Assembly: GCA_034401795.1 (NCBI GenBank)
Contig: CM067360.1
Span: forward strand, 124,785,901-124,849,900
Origin: Chaetoderma sp. LZ-2023a
Taxonomy: Eukaryota; Mollusca; Caudofoveata; Chaetodermatida; Chaetodermatidae
Direction of reading: 5' to 3'
DNA length: 64,000 nucleotides
The translations under genes were made by a program, and so were the position numbers. Shown in pieces: positions 1 to 10,970 of the stretch (position 1 is its first letter; every line of letters starts with the position of its first letter). Below the pieces are notes generated by a model. That model was not told the origin of the DNA and did no database searches. It saw only the letters and a list, made by a program, of their open reading frames with translations.

Positions 1-191
1 TCTGTTAATTAGACCGACTATGCTGTTAGCCTTTGATACAGTTGCATTAATATGGGTAGCGAAGGAAAGGTTTTCAGCTATGTGTATGCAAAGATCTTCA
101 CATGTGGACAGTATAATGTCAATGATTTGTGACTGGCATGTAGTGTCTGTCATCTAATACTGGGTCCTAGGATTGTTTGAACCAAAGTGTA

Positions 192-708
192 TTACATCTG
201 TTTTGTCTGTATTAACGTGTATATCTGCCAAATATGAGACCAATTACATACATTATCTATATTGTCTTGAAGGTTGATGGTGTTAGGGTTACCAAACAGT
301 TTTGTATCATCCACAAAGATCTTACACGGTAGATCATTTATGTACAAAAGGAAAAGTGTAGGTCCCAAAACCCTACCTTGAGACACGCCACTAGTGATGG
401 CTGTCCAGTCGAATGTTGCTTCATTGATCTTCACACACTGTTTTCCTTCAGTTAGAAATGCTTCAGTCCAGTTAATTAGTTGCTCTCCTAAACTGTACAT
501 TCTCATTTTCTTTAGAAGCCCTTTGTGTGGTACTGTATCGAAAGGTTTGGAAAAAATCTAAGTATATTGTGTCTATAGCTTTGTTTTCATCTAGATTGGA
601 TGTTATGGTTTCCATGTACTCCAGTAACTGTGTTTTACATGATCTGTTGTGTTTGAAGCCATGTTGGCAGCTGGTGAAACGGTTGTTTGTTTCCATGTGG
701 TTCATCAT
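192..708 (-). pseudogene. LINE reverse transcriptase fragment
   Basis: Two overlapping minus-strand frames carry reverse transcriptase motifs. The upstream frame (708-472) has the fingers motif around FTSCQHGFKHNRSC and the palm start AIDTIYLDFFQTF. The downstream frame (506-192) has SGVSQGRVLGPTLFLLYIND followed by the catalytic box FVDD at about 317-306, where LINEs usually have FADD. About ten residues normally found between NDLP and the FVDD strand are missing, and a frameshift separates the two frames, so the protein is not functional. Thumb and 3' parts lie left of the window. Family identity is strong; activity is excluded by the breaks. Confidence 0.85.
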
Positions 709-1049
709 TGCATCACGTAAAAATGTTTCTAAAAGTTTGCAAAGTGAGCAAGTTAGACTGATGGGTCTGTAGTTGCTTGTATTACTTTTTTAGTATTTCT
801 TATAAATCAGACAGACATTAGCCATTTTCCAAATTTCAGGTAATACAGCTTTCTCTAAAGATTTCTTAAATAGGATGCTAAGGGGTACACTGATCTCTTT
901 TGCTAGTTCAATCAAAATGCGTATGGGTATACCGTCTGGTCAATGACTTTTATTTGGGTTTAGTTTTTTTTAGTTTGGCCTCAATAGTCTCTGGGTTTAT
1001 AGAAATGTCTGGTAAAACTGTGGTTCTCTTCTGTAAATACGCTTGCAAA

Positions 1050-1505
1050 TTAGATGTTCAAAACTTCTGCCTTTTCTATATCGTTTGTACACACTTTAGA
1101 GTTTGAATTTTTAAGTTGGCCTACTGTTTCTTTGAACGTTGTTTTGCTTTTGACATATTTCCAAAAGGACTTGGGTTTTTTCTTACATTCTGTTGCTATA
1201 TTTCGTTCAAATGACCGTTTTGTTTGTTTGATACATGATGTAGAATTATTCCTTGCCATTTTATATTGGCTCTGATCATCATAACTCTTCGTCTTCTTGT
1301 ATTTTTTGTATAGTTCGTTTTTTGTTTTAAGGGTGTGTGTGGCACTGGAAGTAAGCCATAGGTGTTTCCGTTTGCTGGACTTGTTTGTTTTTGGAATGTG
1401 TTGATTTAGCATTGTCGCTAAGATGTTGTAAATAAAGTTCCATGCTTCTGGTGTATGAAGTTCCTGCATGTTTGTCCAGTCCATGTTGCTGACTTCCCTG
1501 CGCAT
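1050..1505 (-). pseudogene. LINE ORF2 linker between endonuclease and reverse transcriptase
   Basis: An open frame of about 150 codons, rich in Lys, with KKKPKSFWKYVKSKT and a later TNDIEKAEVLN. This pattern (a basic segment, then F-W-KYVKSK, then a short stretch leading into 'EKAEVLN-FF') is typical of the region before the reverse transcriptase fingers in CR1/jockey-type LINEs. The frame ends just before the reverse transcriptase start, where the sequence breaks. It lies in order with the endonuclease upstream and the palm motif downstream, so it belongs to the same element. Confidence 0.8.
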
Positions 1506-2110
1506 TTTATTTGCAAGATATCGCGATCGCTTTTTCCTAAAGGAGCTAGATGAAATATATCATTTACAATGTTTGTACTGTTTCCCAAAATGAGATCTGA
1601 AATATCTGCTTTTTGGTCTATCTGGTGTCTTGTTGGTTTTAATCCAAACTGGTGGAGAAAATTGTTTCTTATGATATTGATAAGGTTGTCACTATCAGGA
1701 GAGCATGAGAGACCAGAAGACCAGTTGATATCTGGGAAGTTAGTCTCCAGTAATCAAAATGTGGTCTGGTTTTAGTTTACTAGTGTTGCTTATTAGGGTC
1801 ATGAGATTTAAATTATTGTCTCTATCACTGTTGGGACTCCTATAAATGCATCATACTAAAACAATTTCTTTATTCTGGGTAGTCCACATACACCAAACTG
1901 ACTCCTTGAAAGAATCGCCACTTAGTGTCTCACAATGTTGGGCTTGTAGTAGTTTTTGGCTGTAAATGGCAACTCCCCTAGCTGGGTTATTATTAAGAAA
2001 TAAATCATAGTTATCTAGTTGCAGTGCGCTTAATTTGATGCTTGTGCTGGGATCTTGGTATTTAGGGAGTATATCAGTGATACATATAACGGCTGGAGAG
2101 GTTTCATGGA
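1506..2110 (-). pseudogene. LINE AP-endonuclease domain remnant
   Basis: Minus-strand translation with shifts gives RGVAIYS, then a tract ending in CIYRSPNSD, then HILITGD, then INWSSGLSCSPDS and QIDQKADISDLIL. These match the second half of AP-type LINE endonucleases (a GVAIY strand, a YRPPNS loop, a GDFN catalytic box and the region before the final SDH). Here the GDFN box is damaged after GD. Stops and frameshifts interrupt it at least three times. Not a working nuclease. Confidence 0.75.
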
Positions 2111-2927
2111 CTATCTACTATTACTGCTCCTTCCAATATTGTATTCCTTTTGGAGATTTTGATTTGACTGAGGCATTGGTGTGTTCATATTTGTTTTGTG
2201 ACGTTTGGAAGTAACATTCCGTTTTGTGTATGTTTTATTTTTATTTATTCTGTTATACTCCAACAGTTCCGATTCTGTAGAGTGTGGCAATTCATCTGCT
2301 AAAGATGAAAAATGGTTTACTGAGGAAGCATTTACTGTGATTTGCGGTTTACAGATGACTATGCATTGGTCGAAAGCTGATTGTTTATATGTGACTGGTA
2401 ATTTACCTGATGGATCGCAGGATTGTAAATCTAGCACCGCCATATCCTTCCATTTCGAAAATCATGTAACAGGTAATAATTTATGTAGTCTTGGATGTTG
2501 CTGGATAGAAGATTAATTCCTGATTTGTTGGGGTGGGCATTGTCCCAGAATAACTCAGCGTATACTTGGCTCTCTTCGCTGGCAAACAAATAAGAGTGGT
2601 TAATGAATGTTATGGCGAGCCATGTAGCCAGGGATTCTAATTGAGTATTGAACTCACTGACCAGATCATTTTGTGTGGTTCGTTTGGGCATGGGAGCAGG
2701 GATGATACAAATACCTGTGTTTCAGGTGACTGGCACTGGATCACCTGTACGAGTGTTGTGTGGTCCTCTATCATTCTATCAAGACTCTTACGGCTGATAT
2801 CATTAGTACCTACGTGTACTACATTTCTATCGTATCGTTCATTGCCTACAGATTTCTCGATTTGGTAAGTTATTTCACGTGCACCGCTAAAAGACCTAAC
2901 AGTAAAGTCGGTATCATCGGGTGACAT
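2111..2927 (-). pseudogene. LINE ORF1 with SGNH/GDSL esterase-like domain
   Basis: Overlapping minus-strand frames at 2927-2637 and 2691-2431 carry NVVHVGTNDISRKS, the block III G-x-N-D motif of SGNH hydrolases, and later FWDNAHPNKSGINLLS, which resembles the terminal D-x-x-H block. A third frame, 2443-2111, is a hydrophilic tail joining to the endonuclease region. In CR1-like elements an ORF1 esterase is known and may act in lipid or membrane binding; the precise role is unsettled. The frames do not join without a shift. Confidence 0.7.
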
Positions 2928-4021
2928 ATATTGCCCGCTCGGCTTTTTAAATGTTGAGCTTCCAATTAACAGAACATTATTTTTGTGTGTAGTGTTGGAA
3001 TGTCCATTGTGATGTCATGGTGCAGGCATGTTGCCTGGGTGACGTTGTTTGTGCACAGCGGCGGGGTGTTGTTTGTATGAACTGAGAGTTTGATGGTTAT
3101 CTGACTGTAGTTTGTATTTGCGTGCATTGTGACTGTTGCTTTCGTTAATTGAGCTGCTCTGGTTAGTGTTATGTCTGTAACTATGTGATGTACTTGCAAC
3201 TACCTCATTGTATTGTCGCTTACATGGTAGAGCCTGGATTTTGTGAACTCGTCCCTGAGACTCACTTAGGCTCAGGTAATTGTTTGCTTGTGGCCTAACT
3301 GTTTTGCGTGATACAGTGGGGGGTAATTATGATGGTTGCTGTTCTGATATTGTGTGTTTCTGTTTGTCTGTAAGTGATTGCTATTCGGGTGTTCACCTGA
3401 CATGTCTGATTGCAGCTCACAGACCTGAGATTGCAGAACGGACTATTCCTCTCTAATTTCATTGATCTGTTTAATTAGTGTGCTTAGTAGGGGTGAAGTG
3501 TCATCACATTTGGCAGAGGCTGAGGGTGTTGTGGATGTTATTTTACCTGTTGAGAACTTGTCTGTGTTGGTGTCGTCAATCGGCTCATGGATGTTGCTCT
3601 GGTCACTTACCCCTGTTGAAGACTCACCACATTCAGAGACCAGTAGGAATCATTTTATGCATTTGGTTCTGTCTTATCTTGTCCCTGTGACTTTGTGGAT
3701 GTATTTACCTCATACTCTACCTGCTGGTTATTCAGATGCCATGCCAAAAAATCCATGATATGTTTGGTGAGTTCGGTGCAGTTGGAGCATGTATACCTGC
3801 GACGTGTTGATGTTAGTGTGTTAAGCATGTATGGCGGTAGTAGGGTACAAGCGTAGTGATACCATTTCTGATACCAATTAAATACTGTAGCATGTACTTA
3901 CTATTCTCCTCCATACAAATACATCCGACATGATTTGTGACTTGGTTACTTACCTTAACCACAGGTGAGGGCTGGGCTCCGTGTTCGCAGTGGATTTTAT
4001 TACCTGGGCTGTTTGAACTGC

Positions 4022-4335
4022 TTATTGCTCTTTGCTGCCACTGGGAATTTGATTGCCCATACTTAGGTCAAGTGGCCTTGGATTTACTTGACTTTGGTTT
4101 GGTAATTGATCTGCCTGCACAGCTGAGTTGTCATTTTTACCGTTGGGTATCGTGTAGGTCATAGTTGGATTACCATTTGGGATCGAGATGTTCATAGCTG
4201 TGATGGGTGGATTTTCTGGGAGTAGGTTAGGTTCAACTTTGTCAAACATAAAACTGTTACATTTCTTACATAACATATCATCACACTGTCTGCTTTCAAC
4301 AGACATGCTCCTCCGATTGCAGTCACGGCAATATG
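4022..4335 (-). pseudogene. Zinc-finger-like N-terminal part of LINE ORF1
   Basis: The minus strand gives YCRDCNRRSMS, then QCDDMLCKKCNSF, a C-x2-C ... C-x4-C-x2-C spacing like a treble-clef or PHD-type finger. It is followed by a Pro/Asn-rich tract. Position upstream of the esterase segment fits ORF1 of a CR1-like LINE. Between 2.93 and 4.02 kb the coding trace is too broken to follow. Confidence 0.55.
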
Positions 4336-4639
4336 CTGGTATGTGTGTTAGTTAGGTATTTTGAGGCTGGTAACTGCCACGTACATGTAATGCAATTCGT
4401 GTCTTGTGAGATCTCCTTCGATACGAGATCGAGAAAAGAATTGTGTGTGTATTGAGTGGCCATTAGCGTACTAATTTCCGCCAGAATTTTTGTGGATAGG
4501 ATAAAGTGACAATAGCAAACAAAAGCACACTCGCATTGCGATGAACACAGAAAATGATAACAACAGCAACGGAAGGTCACGGAACTGTAAGCAGTGGGTG
4601 TGTTAGGAATAATGATTTCTATCTAATGATCATACTATT

Positions 4640-4765
4640 TACCGTCCGCTAACGTCTGTTACCATCCGTGGCTATGCGCGACCGTCCGTGAGTACCCGGT
4701 GATGGCGCGCGAGTACCCGGTGACCATCCGTGAGTACCCAGTGACCGTCAGTACCCGCGAGATCG
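4640..4765 (+). repeat. Short imperfect tandem repeat, CpG-rich
   Basis: Four to five imperfect repeats of a unit like GACCGTCCGTGAGTACCCGG. Units differ by small changes and the period drifts around 20-25 bases. Confidence 0.55.
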
Positions 4766-4769
4766 AGAA

Positions 4770-5812
4770 AGCATATGAAGCCACGCCTCTGTTTCTAGAA
4801 TGACAGCCGGCGGGTATAGGTGGCGTTGAATGAGAAATAATATAATTTTAAATAAAGAGGAAATGATTTTTATATGATATTAATTAAAGAATGCAAAATT
4901 TATTACAAATGTTTAGATCGCTTTCAATTTGCTGCGATGTGAATTTACAAACAAAGGCGAGTGCCCGCTAGGCACTTGTCAGCAATATAAAAAAATTTAC
5001 TGACTAACAGGCTGACAAAAGTGACAGACAAACTTATAACGTACGAGTTGTGAGCCGCAACTCAAAATCTAAGACAGTCAACCCTGCTCTAAAGACCACC
5101 TCTATATAAAGGGGTGGGTGCGGGTGGGGTGGGGAGGGGGGGGGGGGTTGGGGGGGGGGCTGTGTGTGGGGTGGGGGGGGCGGGCCTCTAACATTCATGC
5201 CTCTGTAGTGAACGCGCTATATGCACAGCCTTTAATTTACACCCTGAACAATATGAATAAAGATCATGAGATAACGTAATCTACCCGATGACCATTGATC
5301 TTGGTAATCAATGGATGTAAATTGTACTCATTTATTATAACTCAATTAAATTAAATAGATATGGCATGTTCACGCATATGGTATTGTTATTTAGCTAGCA
5401 ATACGGAATTAGAAACCCTAAATTCTACTCAAATTTACTCAAACTAGATATATCTACCCTAATATTTTCCACTGAAATATCATTCTTGTTTCAAGGTTGA
5501 TTCAAGGTTTACACATTTTGATTCAAATTTGTTTCAAAGTTTACCATTTGTTGTACGGAAATTTGTGTCAAAGTATAAAGTTTTAGTAACTTAGTGATAA
5601 TTAAATTAGCAAAAATTGTTTGCCTAATTATAGTTTTGATATTGGTAGGCGAAGTCTTGCGCATTTACTTACTTTTGATATATTGTACGTAGTCCAATTA
5701 ATTGACTTATTTTCTGGATTATCTTCTCTTCAGGGAAATGGAATTCGTAAGTATTTTAGTTATTCATATCTTGGAGGCAATGCATGTCCAATAGCTAGAC
5801 TAAATTAAGTTT
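4770..5812. other. Non-coding stretch with a G-rich tract
   Basis: No coding trace recognised. AT-rich sequence except for the guanine tract at 5110-5185, listed separately. Confidence 0.5.
5110..5185 (+). other. Guanine tract with G-quadruplex potential
   Basis: About 75 bases made of runs of 3 to 13 guanines separated by short T, C or A loops. Well over four G-runs lie within 30 bases, meeting the usual quadruplex pattern on the plus strand. Run length may be affected by sequencing error. Confidence 0.6.
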
Positions 5813-6290
5813 CGTTTAAATCAATATCGTTTTACATTAATGATATTACCGATCTCTATTGAGCGATCATCTGTCTTTTGAGACCACTTGAAACATTTAG
5901 CCTACAGCTTTTGTTTAAATTTATTTATGATGAGAGGAATAACTAATTTAAAACTAATTCCACCGGGTGTTGGTGCCGTCTATGGCAGTACCAGGTTCCA
6001 GTGAAATTAATTTCAAAATAGTCATTAACTTTTTTAAAAATTTCACGTATCGTTTAAATCAATATTGTTTTACGTTATTGATGTTACCGACCTCTATTGA
6101 GCGACCATCTGTCTTTTAAGACCACTTTTAGCATTTAGCCTACAGCCACAAAATGGAAATTTATTTATGATCAGATGAATAACTAATTTGAAACTAATTG
6201 CACAGGGTGTTGGTGCCGTCTATGGCAGTAACAGGTACCTGTCAAATTAGTTTCAAAACAGTCATAACTTTACTGGGTACTATTGGATTT
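5813..6290 (+). repeat. Two-unit tandem duplication, period 238 bp
   Basis: CGTTTAAATCAATAT recurs at 5813 and 6051, and the following roughly 200 bases repeat with substitutions, including 'gtgttggtgccgtctatggc'. Each unit ends in a segment related to MITE family B (AATTAATTTCAAAATA). Confidence 0.75.
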
Positions 6291-6365
6291 AAATTTAAAT
6301 GGTTGATTGTCTATCCTGTCTGCTTCTGAAATTCCATGTTTAATACACGCATGTATGTACGTATG

Positions 6366-6505
6366 CACACACACACACGCTCCATCCACCACATCCCACA
6401 CCACACCACCCTAATGCAATCTCACCCCCACCCCACCCCCACATACTTCTCACGTCTACCTCACCCCTCATTCACGCACGCACACACTCGCGCACACACA
6501 GTCAC
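6366..6505 (+). repeat. CA-rich low-complexity tract
   Basis: Interrupted (CA)n and CCACACC/CACGCA runs. The open frame across it is an artefact of low complexity. Confidence 0.7.
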
Positions 6506-6549
6506 TATATTTTTATTTGTTAATAATCCAGTCATCTCTTATTGATTCA

Positions 6550-6842
6550 TACAAGGCAAGCGAAGAAGGCGACCATGGGGATGCCCAAAATGGCCATGTG
6601 GATCATGTGATGGCGACTGTCACGTTGGCTCCATTTACTGCAACAAGTGCGGTAAATGGTTCCACGCATCCTGTGATGGTCTGACGTTCACACAATTAAC
6701 AGAGTTAGCTAACATTCCGGATGAATACATGTGCTCAATTTGCACCAGTGTTAATGGAGAATTTGATTACACGAGTTCGAATTCGTTAGAGGTTGACCCT
6801 AGCTGCGTCATGCGGTTTGGCGCAGCTGAAATCAGCTGCTAA
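6550..6842 (+). pseudogene. PHD-like finger segment of the MULE-type element
   Basis: The frame beginning near 6556 reads a basic RRRRPWGCPKWPCG, then CHVGSIYCNKCGKWFHASC, then YMCSIC, ending with TAA at 6840-6842. Cysteine and histidine spacing with the W-F-H centre is that of a PHD finger, a fold that usually binds histone tails. The frame lacks a clear start codon and probably continued from an earlier exon. A frameshift after the finger disconnects it from the OTU segment. Confidence 0.7.
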
Positions 6843-6957
6843 ATTGGAATCAATATTACTTCGAAATCAGGAACAGCAGAAATTTGTGATGCCCGAATTT
6901 AATTGTGATATCGTCCCGGATGTCATATCAGTCAACATCATGAAATGATTCAGTGGG

Positions 6958-7528
6958 ATGAGGCATGCGATGTCAATTAACATTAACGCTGATGGTAATT
7001 GTTTATTTAATGCACTCTCTACAGCGATTTCCGGTAATCAAACACATGCAACTCAACTCAGAGTACGCAAATGCATCGAGTTAGCCGAGCACGAAGAATT
7101 ATATTCCCAGCATGTGATGGAGAGTACACTCAGATATGTGTCGCCAGATTTTTCTGAGGCTTTAGTGGAATGTGCAAAGGACGGGAGTTATTTTTCTGTG
7201 TAGACAATCGCTGCTGCAGCATCAGTTACACAGAGAGATATTCTGTCCGTCTATCCTCTGGTCAATGGGCTAATGGGCAAATGTATTGGCATCCTCAACG
7301 TTACGTTCCACGGTAGCCAGGTATCATGTTGAAAATACGAACCACTGTCAATTCTGTGGACATTTACCTTTGAACCTGAGGGAATGTAGAAACCTAATCA
7401 TTTCGAGCCGCTTGTATATATTACCTACAAAGATGTGAAAACGCCTCATAAACCGATATTTGCCGATGTGGTGAAAAGCCCTGGATCACCATGTTTGAAA
7501 AAGGAGCCATGCAACAAGAAAAACAAGG
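6958..7528 (+). pseudogene. OTU-type cysteine protease remnant
   Basis: The frame opening at 6958 has INADGNCLFNALSTAI, the OTU catalytic cysteine box (D-G-N-C-L-F), followed by a helix with TQLRVRKCIELAEHEE. It stops at 7201. Downstream, after a further stop and shift, KPNHFEPLVY appears near 7400, matching the OTU catalytic histidine box (N-H-F-x-P-L). The separation fits one OTU fold of roughly 150 residues. A donor-like AAG|GTATGT follows at 7528. OTU proteases cleave ubiquitin; in mobile elements their role is not established. Inactivated by at least two breaks. Confidence 0.7.
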
Positions 7529-8057
7529 TATGTCCAGTCATATTTGCTTCAAAATAATCCTGTTTAGGCCACATTATTGTTATTAGCTCACCTGGCCCGA
7601 ATTATAACAAAATAAATTAATTAATTAATGCGTGTTGTGTGCACGACCATCTACGATTTGAATTAAACATTTAACATTCAATCTAAATATAATAACAATA
7701 GAAATATAATTTTGGGAGACTGAGACTATGTTTGAAAATTTAACACTGGAATGACTTGCTCACTAAGTGGGCAATTTTCAAAAATGGTATATTGGTTTGC
7801 AAACTGACATTTCCTATGAGAAACTTAGAATTAGAATTAATATTATTATATACCATGCAATTCTACTTAAGCTTCTACTAACGCTTAGTAACTACCTTTG
7901 ATATTTGAGCTATTACCCGCCTCATTAATCACTTTAATCATTGAGTAACTATTATGCGTAATTAAAAAACAATGTATTAATCTACGTGGCCTGAATCAAA
8001 CAGTTTATCCAATTGCCACCACGTGCTATACGCACAAGCGAATGTGATAAATTTTCA

Positions 8058-8135
8058 GTTGAGTCAATCACAACCGGCACCACCGCCCAAACCATCACCA
8101 CCCAAACCACCACCACCGGCTGAATTTAAAGTTTA
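8058..8135 (+). pseudogene. Proline-rich exon remnant
   Basis: After an acceptor-like TTTTCAG, the frame reads SQPAPPPKPSPPKPPPP and then stops. Its position between OTU and MULE parts suggests a linker exon of the same element. No good donor follows, so it may be decayed. Confidence 0.4.
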
Positions 8136-8157
8136 AATGATTTATATCAAATGCTAA

Positions 8158-8177
8158 TATATTATTATTATTATTAT
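8158..8177 (+). repeat. (ATT)n microsatellite
   Basis: About six to seven ATT units, just before an acceptor-like GAGCAG. Confidence 0.8.
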
Positions 8178-8685
8178 TTATTCGAGCAGAACTCGGCGGC
8201 CAATAAAGCAGACCTATGCAGAGGTTGCTAGTCCAGTCACCAAAACTGACAAAGAGACCTTTTGCCTCCCCGCTCATCAACAAAGTAAGCATAGCATTTC
8301 ACCAGTAACAAATTTGGCAGACCAAATAAATTAGTTTGCATTTGAATGTAGGGAATTGTGTTTGGGTACATCTTTTTAAAAACTTCAGGTATGCTAATTG
8401 GCTGGCGGGTGGGTGTGAAAGACATGTTAGTCAAGATGCGGGACAACAGAAATGGAGCATAATACCAAGGCTTGATGATAAACATAAATTCTTATATATC
8501 CGACTACTCAATATCCAAGAAGATGTAAATTATGAATTCGCTGAGTATTTGCTACTTTGCAATTCATCGCTTGTCTTCTATAAACAAATTATTATTATTG
8601 GTGGTGCTAGTATTTTGTAAATGTAGGCCTATATCTGAGGCAATGCATCATAGGACTTTCTGAAAATCTGAAAAAATCAGCCAGA

Positions 8686-8688
<3 letters not shown>

Positions 8689-8739
<51 letters not shown>
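8689..8739 (+). repeat. (TTA)n microsatellite, about 17 units
   Basis: Uninterrupted TTA units ending in an acceptor-like ATTACAG directly before the segment at 8743. Poly-Asn and poly-Leu frames across it are artefacts. Confidence 0.95.
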
Positions 8740-8740
<1 letters not shown>

Positions 8741-8742
8741 AG

Positions 8743-8917
8743 CAAGAGACGAATATGAATGATACGTTTAACGCTACACATGTACCAATAATTGTATCAA
8801 CTCCTAAAGCAAAATGGCGGCACAAGGACATCGCACGAGCCATGAATGTCACGTATGACGTATCATCAGAATCATTTCCAGGCCATAACGTTTCCATAAT
8901 TGCTGAAAATGTATGAT
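8743..8917 (+). pseudogene. Exon-like segment of the MULE-type element
   Basis: The frame after the acceptor reads QETNMNDTFNATHVPI, then TPKAKWRHKDIARAMN, and stops at 8914-8916. It sits between two ATT microsatellites, in the same direction as the OTU and MULE parts. No domain recognised; assignment to the element rests on position. Confidence 0.35.
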
Positions 8918-9004
8918 ATATTCAAGGAGGCAAGAAATTAACACATCAAACAGACTCTGCAAACAAATTAATCAAAACTTACAATTTGAAAAGTACCGTG
9001 AAAA

Positions 9005-9075
<71 letters not shown>
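9005..9075 (+). repeat. (ATT)n microsatellite, about 23 units
   Basis: Pure ATT run inside the decayed MULE-type element. Confidence 0.95.
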
Positions 9076-9257
9076 CGGCGTCGTGGTCTTATTGATTAGG
9101 GTAGCGCCAGCATATCAGCAGCGAGCTAAAACACAAATATAGAATATTAATGGATGAAAGCGTAAGATAGTCACACACACGCCGCCCGCACGCACGCGTA
9201 TGTTCTGAAACCAATTCAAGTTTACTGACAATATTGTGTCGTACTCGTATAGAATAG

Positions 9258-9296
9258 CTTGACGCCAGTCAAATTAGTTTCAAAATATTCAACTGA
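9258..9296 (+). repeat. MITE family B, half copy
   Basis: CCAGTCAAATTAGTTTC followed by AAAATATTCAACTG matches one terminal arm of family B; the opposite arm is not seen. Confidence 0.6.
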
Positions 9297-9599
9297 ATGT
9301 TTATTAAATATAGTAAGCCTAGACATACAATTCGTACAAAATATTCAAATGAATGTTTATTAAATAGTAAAGACATAGGGACTACAATTCATACAACAAC
9401 GACGTCATTAATTATGACATCATCAAACACATCGTGTATTTGATTATGATGTCATGGACAAACTGGAATCCTTCATTGCAATGTCTACCAGCTAGAAACA
9501 TAGTATTTTGTGTAACATGCGCACATGTCGATGACTGAATTTCGATATTTTAATCTTATTTATTTCTCTTTTAGCTAGCCTACTCATCACCGATTGGAA

Positions 9600-10970
9600 T
9601 CGACGATGCATCCAGATGCAGCAATAGATTTTCCGTGCTCGGCGACGAATGCCCCATCTCATGAGACGAGATCTCAACGGAAGCCACAGTGCTAGCACCT
9701 GAATCTGTAACAATCGGAACACCATTAGAAAATAGTTGTTGGGTGGATGCTGGGGACGTATTTGATCTACTAACCGCGCCAAGAAATGCATTACCAGATA
9801 TACCCAATGGTCGTAAAGAAAATGTCTATTTTATTGTTGACAATAAGCTGAATATTGGTAGATGCTCCAAAGGCAAAAAGAGCCAATTTTTTTTATGACT
9901 GTGGCGTCTGGTCTGATAGATACCTATATAGAGTTAAAGGCTGGCCTCTTTTGCAAATATTCCAAAGGACATAAGGTACCCCTAGATTCACAACCAAACA
10001 ATTCAAGAGATAGCAATACTCAAGCGGTACTATGTTTCATTAAAGCGGGAGCGTGACTACTAGAAATGCGTGACGAGGATTGAAAAACTACCGGACGTAC
10101 TCGTAATTGAATATTTAGGAGAGTTTCCCGAATCGACAACAACCCATGGCAATACAAAAGTTTCTAAAACAGAATTTGTTCATTCTAGCCAGACCGCAAA
10201 GACGAAGATTAATGAAAAACTAGCAACAAAGCAGTCAGAAGATATATGAAGACATGGTTCTCGATGACTCTAAGACCGCTCCACGTGACCTACGAGAAAT
10301 CCAGAATGATAAACAGAAAGATGACAAACATAATCGTGGCGGGACTAATGTAGCATGGAAGAACACTGCAGACGACATTCAGACATTAATCAACCTAGCT
10401 GAAACCGGGCATCCATTCATTAAAGAAGTGTCTACAACAACCGGCAGGTCTCCGGTTGCTATTCTATACTTGGATGAACAGATTCGTGATATTAAGAAGT
10501 TCTGTGCAACCGATGATCCCCATCCCAGTGTGCTAGGTGTGGATAGAATATTTAATTTAGGCCCATGGTATGTGACCACTAGTTTATCACAATACAAACC
10601 ACCCAATCATGTTAGGACCAGTCTTTCTTCGCTGGAATGGATGCTATGAAACCTACCACAAATTCTTCTCCCACTTGCAGTGCAAATTAGACGACGATAT
10701 CGGCGGTATGCAGGCTAGCGGGACACAGTTATTGTTAGGTTCAGATGAGGAAAAGGCTTTAACAAAAGCTATTAAAAATTGTTTTTCTTCTTCCGAACAA
10801 ATTCTTTGTAGACGTCACCTCAAGGAAAATGTTAAACGGTATTTAAAATCAAGTCAGCGTTAATGATAAAATTAAAAAAGAAATAATTCTTGACATTTTC
10901 GGCTCCGATGGACTCTTATTGTCAAGCGATGATTATGAATTCGACAAAAAGGCTATGGACTTGGAAAATA
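9600..10970 (+). pseudogene. MULE-type transposase, broken
   Basis: Frames on the plus strand, joined by shifts, read RKENVYFIVDNKLNIGRC, later LPDVLVIEYLGEFPE, then IQTLINLAETGHPFI, then VAILYLDEQIRDIKKFC, then SVLGVDRIFNLGPWYVTTS, then LGPVFLRWNGCYETYHKFF, then LLGSDEEKALTKAIKNC and ILCRRHLKENVKRYL, with a tail to about 10.96 kb. The V-L-G-V-D-R-x-F-N-L box carries the first catalytic Asp of the MULE RNase-H fold, GSDEEKAL the second, and the C-x-x-H-L-K-E-N segment follows as in the family. Frameshifts near 9.90, 10.61 and 10.86 kb and stops disable it. Confidence 0.75.

Larger units (their letters stand above)
1..4400 (-). mobile_element. Degenerate CR1-like LINE retrotransposon, 3' end beyond left edge
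   Basis: Read on the minus strand, domains occur in the order expected of a CR1-clade LINE: a cysteine-rich zinc-finger-like segment near 4.33-4.02 kb, an SGNH/GDSL esterase-like segment near 2.93-2.43 kb (both ORF1), an AP-type endonuclease from about 2.1 to 1.5 kb, a linker at 1.5-1.05 kb, and a reverse transcriptase running to about 0.19 kb. Reading frames are broken by many stops and shifts, so the copy is dead. The element continues past position 1, so its 3' UTR cannot be judged. The 5' end is set loosely just beyond the zinc finger. Esterase-bearing ORF1 is known in CR1 and related LINEs; assignment to CR1 rather than a sister clade is inference. Confidence 0.85.
6550..10970 (+). mobile_element. 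Degenerate PHD-OTU-MULE transposon
   Basis: Coding remnants on the plus strand occur in a single order: a PHD-like finger (6.55-6.84 kb), an OTU-type cysteine protease (6.96-7.53 kb), a proline-rich piece (8.06-8.13 kb), pieces near 8.19-8.3, 8.4-8.6 and 8.74-8.92 kb, then a MULE transposase (9.6-10.96 kb). The combination and the MULE core match a repeated gene type seen in mollusc genomes. Candidate splice sites exist (donor after 7528, acceptor before 8058, acceptor before 8741), so the original gene may have had introns. Several stops and frameshifts show it is dead. Terminal repeats were not found, so element limits are unknown. Confidence 0.65.

Noticed and set aside
8607-9095. Frames with poly-Asn or poly-Leu
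   Set aside because: Products of ATT microsatellites.
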